A stretch of DNA of 64,000 bases from Roseococcus sp. SDR. Lineage in GTDB: Bacteria > Pseudomonadota > Alphaproteobacteria > Acetobacterales > Acetobacteraceae. The position numbers were made by a program, and so were the translations under genes. The notes under the pieces were generated by a model. That model saw only the letters and a program-made list of their open reading frames with translations, searched no databases and had not been told where the DNA came from. Shown one piece after another: positions 38,890-46,587 of this stretch. The number at the start of each line of letters is the position of its first letter. The stretch's first letter is position 1. The stretch lies in the NCBI RefSeq assembly GCF_019083995.1, contig NZ_JAHRCU010000008.1, forward strand, positions 150,638 to 214,637. The letters are read 5' to 3'.

Positions 38890-39587
38890 CCCCGCCCGAT
38901 GGTCGTCGGGCGCAGCCCGGAGGGCTGAATCGGTCGGGCGATCACATCACGCCTGAGGCCATCCTTTTTGATTGGGACAACACCCTCATTGACGGCTGGG
39001 CCGCCATCGAGGCCGGGCTGAACGCGGCCTTCGCCGCCTTCGGCAAGCCCGCCTGGACGCGCGAGCAGGTGCTGGCCAATGTGCGCAAATCCCTGCGGGA
39101 CAGCTTCCCCGAGCATTTCGGCGCCGAGTGGGAGCGCGCGCGGGACATCTTCTATGAGGCGGTGCATGCCACGCACCTGGAGGTGATCCGCCCGCTGCCG
39201 GCCACCATCGCCATGTTGGACGCGCTGGCGCATCTGCCGCTCGGCGTCGTTTCGAACAAGCAGGGGCCGCTCCTTCGCAAGGAGGCTGCCCATCTGGGCT
39301 GGGCGGAGCGCTTCCGCGTGCTGGTGGGGGCGGGGGATGCGGTAGCGGACAAGCCCTCGGGCGCGCCGTTGCACCTCGCCCTGCAGCGCATGGGGCTCAG
39401 CGCGGGGCCGCATATCTGGTACGTGGGCGACACGGCGATCGACATGCAGGCGGCGCGCGCGGCGGGCTGCCGCGCGGTGTTGCTGGGCGATGCCGCACAT
39501 GATGGCGGAATCCTTGCCTGCGCCCCCGACCTGGCCTTCACCGATGGCGTGCAACTCGCGGCCCGCCTGGGCGCTCTGGACAAGTGA
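38886..39587 (+). CDS. HAD-family phosphatase (phosphoglycolate phosphatase-like) with repeat-derived N-terminus
   Basis: A 233-aa haloacid dehalogenase-superfamily hydrolase. The nucleophile motif is AILFDWDNTLIDGW (Asp residues near 29 and 31), motif II Ser/Thr is in LGVVSNKQGPLL, and motif IV is in WYVGDTAIDMQAARAAG. Residues 3-18 (PPDGRRAQPGGLNRSG) are encoded by a 47-bp palindromic repeat that also occurs inside dnaE2; they have no counterpart in the catalytic domain and separate the ATGA-coupled start from it. The substrate is unknown. Confidence 0.85.
   Translation: MTPPDGRRAQPGGLNRSGDHITPEAILFDWDNTLIDGWAAIEAGLNAAFAAFGKPAWTREQVLANVRKSLRDSFPEHFGAEWERARDIFYEAVHATHLEVIRPLPATIAMLDALAHLPLGVVSNKQGPLLRKEAAHLGWAERFRVLVGAGDAVADKPSGAPLHLALQRMGLSAGPHIWYVGDTAIDMQAARAAGCRAVLLGDAAHDGGILACAPDLAFTDGVQLAARLGALDK
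38892..38938 (+). repeat. 47-bp palindromic repeat, copy E, inside a coding region
   Basis: Shares 41 of 47 positions with the copy at 54492-54538. Conserved CCGCCCGATG at the left, GGGCGCAGCCC hairpin core in the middle and CTGAATCGGTCGGG at the right; CCGAT pairs with ATCGG as an outer stem. Here it is read in the sense direction as the N-terminal extension of the HAD phosphatase. No stop codon is created. Confidence 0.85.
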
Positions 39588-39675
39588 TCCGCGACACCCG
39601 ACATTGCCCGCATGGCAAGGCGACGGGCCTCCCCGGTGACGGGCGCCCGCGACCAAGAAGAAGAAGGAGGCCGTG

Positions 39676-40002
39676 ATGGCCGAGAAGTCCCAGAACGTGC
39701 AGGACGTGTTCCTGAACCACGTTCGCAAGAGCAAGACCCCGGTGACGGTGTTCCTCGTCAATGGCGTCAAACTCCAGGGCATCATCACCTGGTTCGACAA
39801 CTTCTCCGTCCTGTTGCGGCGGGACGGGCACACGCAGCTTGTCTACAAGCATGCCATCAGCACGGTGATGCCGGGCGCCCCCATCATGCTGTTTGATCCG
39901 CAGGCCGCAGGCGCCGCCGCCGCGCCGCCGGCCACCGGCACGCCCGTGCGCGAGACGACGCTGACCATGTCGCGGGAGCCAGCAGCTGCCCGCGAAGAGT
40001 GA
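39676..40002 (+). CDS. hfq: RNA chaperone Hfq
   Basis: A 108-aa Sm-like protein that binds small RNAs and mRNAs as a hexamer. Sm1 ([41 protein letters not shown]) and Sm2 ([14 protein letters not shown], with the Tyr-Lys-His of the U-binding pocket) are intact. A strong ribosome site AAGGAGG lies 7 nt upstream of ATG 39676; a GTG directly before it is not used in this call. The Ala/Pro-rich tail is longer than in Rhizobiales. It follows the HAD gene and precedes hflX, the classical hfq-hflX pair. Confidence 0.97.
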   Translation: MAEKSQNVQDVFLNHVRKSKTPVTVFLVNGVKLQGIITWFDNFSVLLRRDGHTQLVYKHAISTVMPGAPIMLFDPQAAGAAAAPPATGTPVRETTLTMSREPAAAREE

Positions 40003-41314
40003 AGATGTCGCGGCCGCGCCGACGCGCGCGGCCGTCATCCTGCCCTTTGAGCGCACGCAGCGCTCGAACGTCCTGGAATTCGCGCCCACGGGCGGGCTGC
40101 CGCGCGCCGCCGAGGCCCGGCTTGCGGAGGCCGTAGGACTCGCCGCTTCCATCGGTGTCATGATCGTCCATTCGGCGATCCATCCGCTGCGCCAGCGCCG
40201 TCCCTCCACCCTGCTCGGCGAGGGGCAGGTGGAGATGGTCCATCAGGCGCTGGAGGAGCAGGGCGCCACCCTCGTCATCGTAGATGCGGCACTCACACCC
40301 GTGCAGCAGCGCAACCTGGAGCGCGAATGGGGGGCCAAGGTCATCGACCGCACCGGCCTCATCCTCGAGATCTTCGGCGAGCGTGCCCGCACGCGCGAGG
40401 GTACGCTGCAGGTGGAACTCGCCCATCTGGAATACCAGCGCACGCGCCTCGTCCGTTCCTGGACGCACCTCGAGCGGCAGCGCGGTGGCTTCGGCTTCCT
40501 GGGCGGCCCCGGTGAAAGCCAGATCGAGATTGACCGCCGCCTGATCGGCGAGCGCATCATCCGTCTGAAGCGCGAGCTGGAGCAGGTGCGCCGCACGCGC
40601 GGCCTGCACCGCAAGGCGCGCGAGCGCGTGCCTTTCCCCGTGATCGCGCTGGTCGGCTACACCAATGCCGGCAAGTCCACGCTGTTCAACGCGCTGACCG
40701 GTGCGACGGTCTATGCGCAGGACCAGCTCTTCGCCACGCTCGATCCGACCATGCGGCAGATCACGCTGCCCTCCGGGCGGCATGCCATCCTCTCCGACAC
40801 GGTGGGCTTCATCAGCGACCTGCCGACGCAGCTCATCGAGGCCTTCCGCGCGACGCTGGAAGAGGTCGCGGCGGCCGACATCATCCTGCATGTGCGGGAC
40901 GTGGCGCACCCGGACAGCACGGCGCAGCGCAATGACGTGAACGCGGTGCTGGATGAGATGACCGAAGGCCCGGATGCGGCGCTGGATGCCGGCTGGCGCG
41001 GCCGCTGCATCGAGGTGCTGAACAAGGCGGATCTGCTGGGCGGGCCGGAGGCGATCGCCTCGCGCGCGGCGGGTGCGGTCGCGGTCTCGGCACTCACGGG
41101 CGATGGGTTGGATGTGTTGCGCGAGGCGCTGGATGCGCGCCTCGCCGAGACCATGGTGACCGAGCGCTTCGACGTGCCAAGCGAGGATGGCTCGCGCCTT
41201 GCCTGGCTGTACCGCCATGGCGAGGTGCTGGAGCGCGTGGATGGCGAGGACCGCATCCAGCTCACCGTGCGGATCTCGCCCGCCAATCGCGCGCGCTACG
41301 AGCTGCTCTCTTGA
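39986..41314 (+). CDS. hflX: GTPase HflX, non-canonical start
   Basis: A ribosome-associated GTPase that splits stalled or stressed ribosomes. The conserved N-terminal segment [11 protein letters not shown] and following glycine-rich domain begin well upstream of the first in-frame ATG (40160), in a frame open back to 39965. No ATG, GTG or TTG occurs in that frame before 40160; the only near-cognate start with a ribosome-site-like GGGAG 7 nt upstream is CTG 39986, giving 442 aa and a 17-bp overlap with hfq. GTP-binding motifs G1 [10 protein letters not shown]3 DTVGF and G4 NKAD are present. An undetected frameshift near 40005 is the alternative explanation. Confidence 0.9.
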   Translation: MPAKSEDVAAAPTRAAVILPFERTQRSNVLEFAPTGGLPRAAEARLAEAVGLAASIGVMIVHSAIHPLRQRRPSTLLGEGQVEMVHQALEEQGATLVIVDAALTPVQQRNLEREWGAKVIDRTGLILEIFGERARTREGTLQVELAHLEYQRTRLVRSWTHLERQRGGFGFLGGPGESQIEIDRRLIGERIIRLKRELEQVRRTRGLHRKARERVPFPVIALVGYTNAGKSTLFNALTGATVYAQDQLFATLDPTMRQITLPSGRHAILSDTVGFISDLPTQLIEAFRATLEEVAAADIILHVRDVAHPDSTAQRNDVNAVLDEMTEGPDAALDAGWRGRCIEVLNKADLLGGPEAIASRAAGAVAVSALTGDGLDVLREALDARLAETMVTERFDVPSEDGSRLAWLYRHGEVLERVDGEDRIQLTVRISPANRARYELLS

Positions 41315-42135
41315 GGTTGTCCGCTACTCAGGCCAGCGAGATCGCTGGGCTGCTGCGTGAGGCGGCGCAGGCCGAGATCCTGCCCCGCTTCCGGCGGCTG
41401 GCGAGCGGCGACATCCGCGCGAAGTCGGGTCCGCTGGACCTGGTCACGGAGGCGGATGAGGCGGCGGAGCGCCGGCTGAGCGCCGCCCTTGCCGCGCGCT
41501 ATCCGAAGGCGATGATCCTGGGCGAGGAGGCGACGGCGGCCGATCCCGGGCTTCTCACGCGCATGCTCGATGCGGAGCTGTGCTTCGTGCTGGACCCGGT
41601 GGATGGCACGGCGAATTTCGCAGGCGGCGTGCCGCTCTTCGGCGTGATGCTGGCCGCCGTGCAGCACGGCGAGACCATCGCGGGCTGGATTCATGACCCG
41701 ATGGGCGATGACACGGCCATCGCTCTGCGCGGCGAGGGAGCCTGGATCGAGGCGCCCTCCGGGCATCGCGTGGATTGCCGTGTGGCCGCGCCGGCGCCGC
41801 TGGGGCGGATGGTGGGTGCCATTTCCTGGGGCTTCCTGCCGCCGGAGCGCAAGGCGCATCTGCTGCCGCGCCTCTCGCTGCTCGCCGGCACGCTGAATTT
41901 CCGCTGCGCCGCACACGAGTATCGCCTTGCCGCGACGGGCGGACTGCACGCGCTGTTCTACAACAAGCTGATGCCCTGGGATCACGCGGCGGGCGCGCTG
42001 CTGCATGCCGAGGCGGGTGGCTATTCGGCCCAGTTCGACGGCAGCATCTATTCGCCGCGCAAACACATCGGCGGGCTGATCTGCGCGCCGGACCGCGAGG
42101 GGTGGCAGGCCCTGCGCGAGGGCCTGCTGGGTTGA
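41311..42135 (+). CDS. inositol monophosphatase family protein (possible histidinol-phosphatase)
   Basis: A 274-aa Mg-dependent phosphatase. The metal-binding motifs are all visible: GEEAT, DPVDGTANF and WDHAAGALL. It begins at TTG 41311, overlapping the hflX TGA by 3 bases; a second TTG two codons later is possible. Family members include histidinol-phosphatase HisN and inositol phosphatases; without a his gene next door the substrate is left open. It ends the Ntr-hfq block and meets a convergent haloacid dehalogenase gene across a hairpin. Confidence 0.88.
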   Translation: MRLSATQASEIAGLLREAAQAEILPRFRRLASGDIRAKSGPLDLVTEADEAAERRLSAALAARYPKAMILGEEATAADPGLLTRMLDAELCFVLDPVDGTANFAGGVPLFGVMLAAVQHGETIAGWIHDPMGDDTAIALRGEGAWIEAPSGHRVDCRVAAPAPLGRMVGAISWGFLPPERKAHLLPRLSLLAGTLNFRCAAHEYRLAATGGLHALFYNKLMPWDHAAGALLHAEAGGYSAQFDGSIYSPRKHIGGLICAPDREGWQALREGLLG

Positions 42136-42143
42136 CCAGCGCC

Positions 42144-42180
42144 TGATCGCCCTTGGTGCAAGCACCAAAGGCGTGAATCA
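42144..42180. terminator. convergent hairpin between the phosphatase and dehalogenase genes
   Basis: GCCCTTGGTG pairs with CACCAAAGGC (9 of 10 pairs, CAAG loop), extended by TGAT / ATCA outside. No T-tract on either strand. Its place between two converging genes suggests a bidirectional, weak or factor-assisted terminator. Confidence 0.6.
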
Positions 42181-42194
42181 GTCCCTCGACCGCG

Positions 42195-42908
42195 TTATCC
42201 GGCGCCCAGGCGCGCCGCCAGATCCACGAAATCCGCCGCCACGCAGTCCCACGGGTCCTCGGCTGTGAGGTCGATGGTCTGGCCCGCGCCGTGCTCGGTC
42301 GGGCGCGGGATGAAGGCGGTGGCGAGGCCGGCGGCGCGTGCCGCCCGCAGGTCCCCGTTATGGGCGGCGACAAGGCAGACCTCATCCGGGCGCATCGCCA
42401 GGAGTTCCGCCGTGCGCAGATAGGCCTCCGGCTGCGGCTTGTAGGCCTGCACCGGCTCGGCGCCCAGGATCGCATCCCAGGGGATGCGCGCGCGCTTCGC
42501 CATGTTCGCCAGCAGCGCGATGTTCCCGTTCGACAGCGGCGCCAGGAAATACTTGCGCTTCAGCCGGTGCAGGCCCAGCAGCACATCCGGCCAGGGGTCG
42601 AGCTTGTGCCAGGCGAGGTTCAGCGCATCGAGGTCACTGGCCTTGCAGCCGGCCACACCGTGATCCGCCAGCATCGCCTCCAGGTTTTCCCGGTGCAGCA
42701 CATCGAGCCGCGTGAAGGGGCGCCGGCCGCTGCGGCATTCCTCCATCGCCGGCTGGTAGCGCCGGCGCCAGGCATCAGCGAGCAGGAAGGGGTCGAGATC
42801 GGTGCGGCCGATCGCGGAGAGATAGCCCGCGAGTTCGCGCGCGACCCCGCTGCGCCAATCCACCACCGTGCCGAAGACGTCGAAGACGAGGGCCTTCACC
42901 TGTTGCAT
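42195..42908 (-). CDS. haloacid dehalogenase type II
   Basis: A 237-aa HAD-superfamily enzyme. The nucleophilic Asp is in KALVFDVFGTVVDWRSG (residue 10), the Ser-Asn pair in LAPLSNGNIALL, the Lys in VQAYKPQPEAYL, and the acidic motif in VAAHNGDLRAARAAG, which replaces the usual HNWD-type wording. This pattern is that of L-2-haloacid dehalogenases, which hydrolyse C-Cl bonds of 2-haloalkanoates to 2-hydroxyacids. It ends a three-gene minus operon (TctC, isocitrate lyase-like, dehalogenase) with 4-bp and 8-bp gaps, suggesting processing of an imported small organic acid. Confidence 0.85.
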   Translation of the reverse strand: MQQVKALVFDVFGTVVDWRSGVARELAGYLSAIGRTDLDPFLLADAWRRRYQPAMEECRSGRRPFTRLDVLHRENLEAMLADHGVAGCKASDLDALNLAWHKLDPWPDVLLGLHRLKRKYFLAPLSNGNIALLANMAKRARIPWDAILGAEPVQAYKPQPEAYLRTAELLAMRPDEVCLVAAHNGDLRAARAAGLATAFIPRPTEHGAGQTIDLTAEDPWDCVAADFVDLAARLGAG

Positions 42909-42912
42909 CGCC

Positions 42913-43782
42913 TCAGTCCTTCCGCGCCCATTTCTTGTCGAACTCCCAGACCTCGGGAAAGCCCATCAGCTCGCACATGCGGCCGAAGCCGTAGCTTTCC
43001 TGCGCCGGCAGGCCGTTGGTGTCGCCGTTCTTCAGCAGGTGGGAATAGACGCGCTCCAGCGCGGCACTCACCGCGAGGAAGCCCGCCCCCGGATAGATCG
43101 CGATGCTGTAGCCGATCTCCTTCAGGCGCGCGGCCGGCAGGATGGGCGTGCGGCCGCCTTCCACGTTGTTGGCGAGCAACGGCTTGTTGATGGAGCGGCC
43201 GATCTCGACCATCTCGGCCTCGGTCTCGGGGCTTTCGATGAAGACGATGTCGGCGCCCGCATCGCCATACATGCGGCCGCGGCGGATGGCCTCTTCCAGG
43301 CCCAGGCTGGTGCGCGCATCGGTGCGCGCCACGATCAGGAAGTTCGGATCACGCCGGGCTTCGACCGCGACCTTGAGCTTCAGGACCATGTCCTCCGCCG
43401 GGATCACGCTGCGGCCGGGCGTATGGCCGCATTTCTTCGGCATCTCCTGGTCCTCGAGCTGGATGCCCGAGATGCCGGCGGTCTCATAGCCCATGACGGT
43501 GTGGCGCACGTTGAGCAGGCCGCCATAGCCGGTGTCGGCATCGGCGATGATCGGCGTCCTCGCCATCTGCGCGAAGCGGCCCATGCGGCCCACCATGTCG
43601 GTGTAGGTCGCGATGCCGGCATCGGCCACGCCCAGATGCGAGGCGACGGTGCCGAAGCCCGTGGCATAGAGGCAATCGAAGCCCATGCCATCCGCCACGC
43701 GCGTGCTGATCATGTCGAAGATGCCGGGGGCGACGATGAACTTCTTCGCGTCGAAGGCGGCCTTGAGGGAGGGGTTTGCCAT
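42913..43782 (-). CDS. isocitrate lyase / PEP mutase superfamily protein
   Basis: A 289-aa TIM-barrel enzyme. The catalytic loop KKCGH (in MPKKCGHTPGRSVIPAEDM) has the lyase-type Cys. The metal-binding DADTGYGG, the QLEDQ segment and VARTDART strand are as in 2-methylisocitrate lyase, oxaloacetate decarboxylase and dimethylmalate lyase relatives. It should cleave or decarboxylate a small 2-oxo- or hydroxy-dicarboxylic acid; which one cannot be said. It lies in the middle of the TctC-lyase-dehalogenase operon. Confidence 0.87.
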   Translation of the reverse strand: MANPSLKAAFDAKKFIVAPGIFDMISTRVADGMGFDCLYATGFGTVASHLGVADAGIATYTDMVGRMGRFAQMARTPIIADADTGYGGLLNVRHTVMGYETAGISGIQLEDQEMPKKCGHTPGRSVIPAEDMVLKLKVAVEARRDPNFLIVARTDARTSLGLEEAIRRGRMYGDAGADIVFIESPETEAEMVEIGRSINKPLLANNVEGGRTPILPAARLKEIGYSIAIYPGAGFLAVSAALERVYSHLLKNGDTNGLPAQESYGFGRMCELMGFPEVWEFDKKWARKD

Positions 43783-43790
43783 GGAGACCT

Positions 43791-44747
43791 CTACTGGCGT
43801 TGGATATGGCCGGCGGCGGAGGCCGCGGCCCAGATGCGGTCCTCGCGCTGCATGGCGGCGAGGGTTTCGGCGGGTGGGCGCAGATCAGGCTCGATGCCGA
43901 GCGCCGTCAAGCGGGCCCGGAACGCCTGATCGGCGAAGGCGCCATCCACGGCCGTGCGGATGCGCGCCGAGATGGCATCGGGCAGACCTGCCGGCGCCAG
44001 CAGCGCCACCCAGCCCGCCAGGTCGAAATCGGCGATGCCCTGTTCCTGCACCGTCGGCACGTCGGGGAAGAAGGGCGTGCGGGTCGCCGTGCTGACGGCG
44101 ATGATGCGCGTGCGGCCAGTGGCGAGATGCGGCGTGGCACTGGCCGTGCTGGTCCAGCCGAGCGGCAGGTGGCCGGCCACCACATCCGTCATCAGCTGCC
44201 CGCCGGAGCGATACTGCACATCGGGGATCTCCAGGCGGAGGCGGCGGGCCAACTCCTGCCCGATGAATTGCGAGAGCGCTTCGGTACTCCCGGTGGAGAG
44301 CCGGGCGGGATTGGCGGCGGCGAAGGCGCGCAGCCCAGCGATGTCGGTGAAGGGCAGCGTGTGGGAGGCGGCCAGCACCATGGTGTTGCGCGTCAGCATG
44401 GAGACGGGCGTGAAGTCGCGGATCGGGTCGAAGGGGATCTGCGCCAGCACGTGGCGGTTCATCACATGGGTGGAGACGACGGCGGTGAGCGTATGGCCAT
44501 CGGGCTCGGCGCGGGCCACCAGCTCGCTGCCGATGACGCCGGCGGCACCGGCCCGATTCTCGACGATGATCGGGTGCGCCAGGCTGGGGCGCAGCGCCTC
44601 GGCCATGGCACGGGCCAGGATGTCGGTGCCGCCGCCCGCCGCATAGGGCACGATCAGACGGACCGGCTTCTGCGGCCAGGCGGGTTGCGCAAGGGAAGCG
44701 GCTGGCAGCAGCGCGGGCAGGGCCAGCAGATGGCGTCGGCGCATCAT
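43791..44747 (-). CDS. TctC/Bug-family binding protein
   Basis: A 318-aa periplasmic receptor. The signal peptide MMRRRHLLALPALLPAASLAQ precedes WPQKPVRLIVPYAAGGGTDILAR and IVENRAGAAGVIGSELVARAEPDGH. First gene of a minus-strand operon with an isocitrate-lyase-like enzyme and a haloacid dehalogenase, which hints that its ligand is a carboxylate those enzymes process. The middle motif reads VQYRSGGQLMTDVVAG rather than the usual PYRGGGPA, so ligand specificity may be unusual. No TctAB genes nearby. Confidence 0.9.
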   Translation of the reverse strand: MMRRRHLLALPALLPAASLAQPAWPQKPVRLIVPYAAGGGTDILARAMAEALRPSLAHPIIVENRAGAAGVIGSELVARAEPDGHTLTAVVSTHVMNRHVLAQIPFDPIRDFTPVSMLTRNTMVLAASHTLPFTDIAGLRAFAAANPARLSTGSTEALSQFIGQELARRLRLEIPDVQYRSGGQLMTDVVAGHLPLGWTSTASATPHLATGRTRIIAVSTATRTPFFPDVPTVQEQGIADFDLAGWVALLAPAGLPDAISARIRTAVDGAFADQAFRARLTALGIEPDLRPPAETLAAMQREDRIWAAASAAGHIQRQ

Positions 44748-44824
44748 GGGATTTCCTCCGGTTGCCGGAGTTTCGCGCGTGATCGCTGTGGGCGGAAGCC
44801 CCGGGACTGTGCAACCCTGGGTTT

Positions 44825-46036
44825 ATGAATCCGCGCGTGACCGTGATCGGCCTCGGCTATGTCGGCCTGCCCACCGCCGCCCTGCTGGCGAGCCGCGGCA
44901 TGGCCGTGCAGGGGGTGGACAGCAACGCGGCCGTGCGCGCCACCCTGGCCGCCGGCCGCATCCACATCACCGAGGCCGATGTGGAGGCGCTGCTGGAACG
45001 CGCGCTCCGCGCCGGGCTTTTCACGCTGCATGCCGAGCCGCCGCCGGCGGACGTCTTCATCATCGCGGTGCCCACGCCGCTCGGACCCGGCAACACGCCG
45101 ATGCTGGAGCATGTCCTGGACGCGACGCGCGCCCTGGCGCCGGCGCTGCGGCCCGGCAATCTGGTGCTGCTGGAGAGCACCAGCCCGATCGGCACCACGG
45201 CGCGCGTCGCGGCCCTGCTGGCCGAGCTGCGGCCCGAACTGACCGACCTTGCCATCGCCTATGGGCCGGAGCGCGTGTTGCCGGGCCGCGTGCTGACCGA
45301 ACTCGTCGAGAATGACCGCGTGGCGGGCGGCCTCACGCCGGAGGCGACGCGCCGCGCCGTCGCCTTCTACCGCCTCTTCGTCCGCGGTGAGGTTGTGGGC
45401 ACGGATGCCGCGACGGCCGAGATGGTGAAGCTCTCGGAGAACGCCTTTCGTGACGTGAACATCGCCTTCGCCAACGAGCTCTCGCTGATCGCGGTTCAGC
45501 ATGGGCTGGATGCGTGGCGCGTCATCGAACTCGCCAACCGCCACCCGCGCGTGAACATCCTCAGGCCTGGCCCCGGCGTGGGCGGGCATTGCATCGCGGT
45601 GGACCCCTGGTTCCTGGCGCATGGCGCACCGGAGGCCGCGCGCCTGATCCCGGCCGCACGGGCGGTGGATGCCGCGAAGCGCGCCGCCGTGCTGGAGCAG
45701 GCCTCGGCGCTCTGCGCGGCGGATGGGCGGGTGATCTGCCTCGGCCTCGCCTTCAAGGCGGATGTGGGCGATCTGCGCGAAAGCCCGGCGCTCGAGATCG
45801 TCACCGAGTTGGCGCGCCGCCACCCGGGCCGGGTGGTGGTGGTGGAGCCGCATCTGCGCGCGGCACCCGCGGGCCTTGCCGCGCCGTTGCTCGGGCTGGA
45901 GGAAGCGCTGGCCGGCCCCGGCGCCTTGCTGGTATTGACCGACCACGCCGCCTTCCGCCGCATCACGCCCGCACAGCGGAACGGGCGGCGCATCCTGGAC
46001 ACGCGCGGCCTGTTCCGCGACGAGGAGAACTCCTGA
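44825..46036 (+). CDS. wecC: UDP-N-acetyl-D-mannosamine dehydrogenase-like nucleotide-sugar dehydrogenase
   Basis: A 403-aa NAD-dependent four-electron dehydrogenase that oxidises a UDP-hexosamine to the uronic acid. The Rossmann motif is VTVIGLGYVGLPTAALLASRG, the catalytic Lys and Asn are in EMVKLSENAFRDVNIAFANEL, and the catalytic Cys is in GVGGHCIAVDPWF. Length and the GPERVLPGRVLTEL segment fit the WecC branch rather than UDP-glucose dehydrogenase. It stands alone without other polysaccharide genes, unusual for a pathway enzyme. The stop overlaps the ATG of the NTF2-like gene by one base. Confidence 0.88.
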   Translation: MNPRVTVIGLGYVGLPTAALLASRGMAVQGVDSNAAVRATLAAGRIHITEADVEALLERALRAGLFTLHAEPPPADVFIIAVPTPLGPGNTPMLEHVLDATRALAPALRPGNLVLLESTSPIGTTARVAALLAELRPELTDLAIAYGPERVLPGRVLTELVENDRVAGGLTPEATRRAVAFYRLFVRGEVVGTDAATAEMVKLSENAFRDVNIAFANELSLIAVQHGLDAWRVIELANRHPRVNILRPGPGVGGHCIAVDPWFLAHGAPEAARLIPAARAVDAAKRAAVLEQASALCAADGRVICLGLAFKADVGDLRESPALEIVTELARRHPGRVVVVEPHLRAAPAGLAAPLLGLEEALAGPGALLVLTDHAAFRRITPAQRNGRRILDTRGLFRDEENS

Positions 46037-46443
46037 TGCCCGATGGTTCCCCCCTGGCTAATGTGACGCTGCCCGCCCTGACGCAGATCGAGGCAGTGGT
46101 GCAGACCTATCTCGATGGGCTCTACGAGGGTGATGGCACCAAGATCAGCGCCGCCTTCCACCCCGTCTCGCATCTCTACAACGTGGTGGATGGCCAGGTG
46201 GTGGACCTGCCGCGCGCGGACTGGCTCACCATGATTGCTGGCCGGCCCTCTCCTGCGTCGCGCAACCTGGCGCGCGAGGACCGTATCCTCGCCATCGATA
46301 TGGCGGGCGAGGACGCGGCCTGCGTGAAGGTGAATTGCTGCATTCCGCCACGCTACTTCACGGACTACCTGCTGCTGCTGAAGACGGCCGAGGGCTGGAA
46401 GATCGTCAGCAAGAGCTTTCACACCGAGCTTCGCTCGGTGTGA
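46036..46443 (+). CDS. NTF2-like / lumazine-binding-type small protein
   Basis: A 135-aa protein with the nuclear transport factor 2-like fold pattern: an N-terminal helix IEAVVQTYLDGLYEGDGTKISAAFHP, a strand-rich middle and the closing YFTDYLLLLKTAEGWKIVSKSFHTEL. It resembles the putative lumazine-binding/DUF4440 group. Such proteins are small ligand-binding or isomerase-like proteins; no activity can be assigned. It is translationally coupled to wecC. The first structured repeat (copy A) starts 12 bp after its stop, in the same orientation. Confidence 0.8.
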   Translation: MPDGSPLANVTLPALTQIEAVVQTYLDGLYEGDGTKISAAFHPVSHLYNVVDGQVVDLPRADWLTMIAGRPSPASRNLAREDRILAIDMAGEDAACVKVNCCIPPRYFTDYLLLLKTAEGWKIVSKSFHTELRSV

Positions 46444-46454
46444 GTCTTTTTGAT

Positions 46455-46546
46455 GCCCTTAGGCGCCGGGCGGCCGCGTCCGCGGCCTTGGCTTCGGGAT
46501 GCTGACGCATCCCGCCGGGCCTATTCGGCCCGGATACTCGGAGGGC
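46455..46546 (+). repeat. cloverleaf-like structured repeat, copy A
   Basis: About 92 nt, beginning GCCCTTAGGCGCCGGG and ending CGGAGGGC. Three perfect hairpins: GGCCGCG/CGCGGCC (46472-46487), GGGATGC/GCATCCC (46496-46513) and CCGGGCC/GGCCCGG (46515-46533), within an outer GCCCT/AGGGC stem. Between hairpins 1 and 2 lies the conserved TTGGCTTCG linker. Copy B at 56.9 kb has the same layout with different but still paired stem bases. The element lies between the NTF2-like stop and the convergent Ldh gene and could act as an mRNA 3'-end structure. Confidence 0.9.
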
Positions 46547-46587
46547 ACGCTTTAGTTTGATCTGTTGCACCTGCTGGGCTGTCGGCG

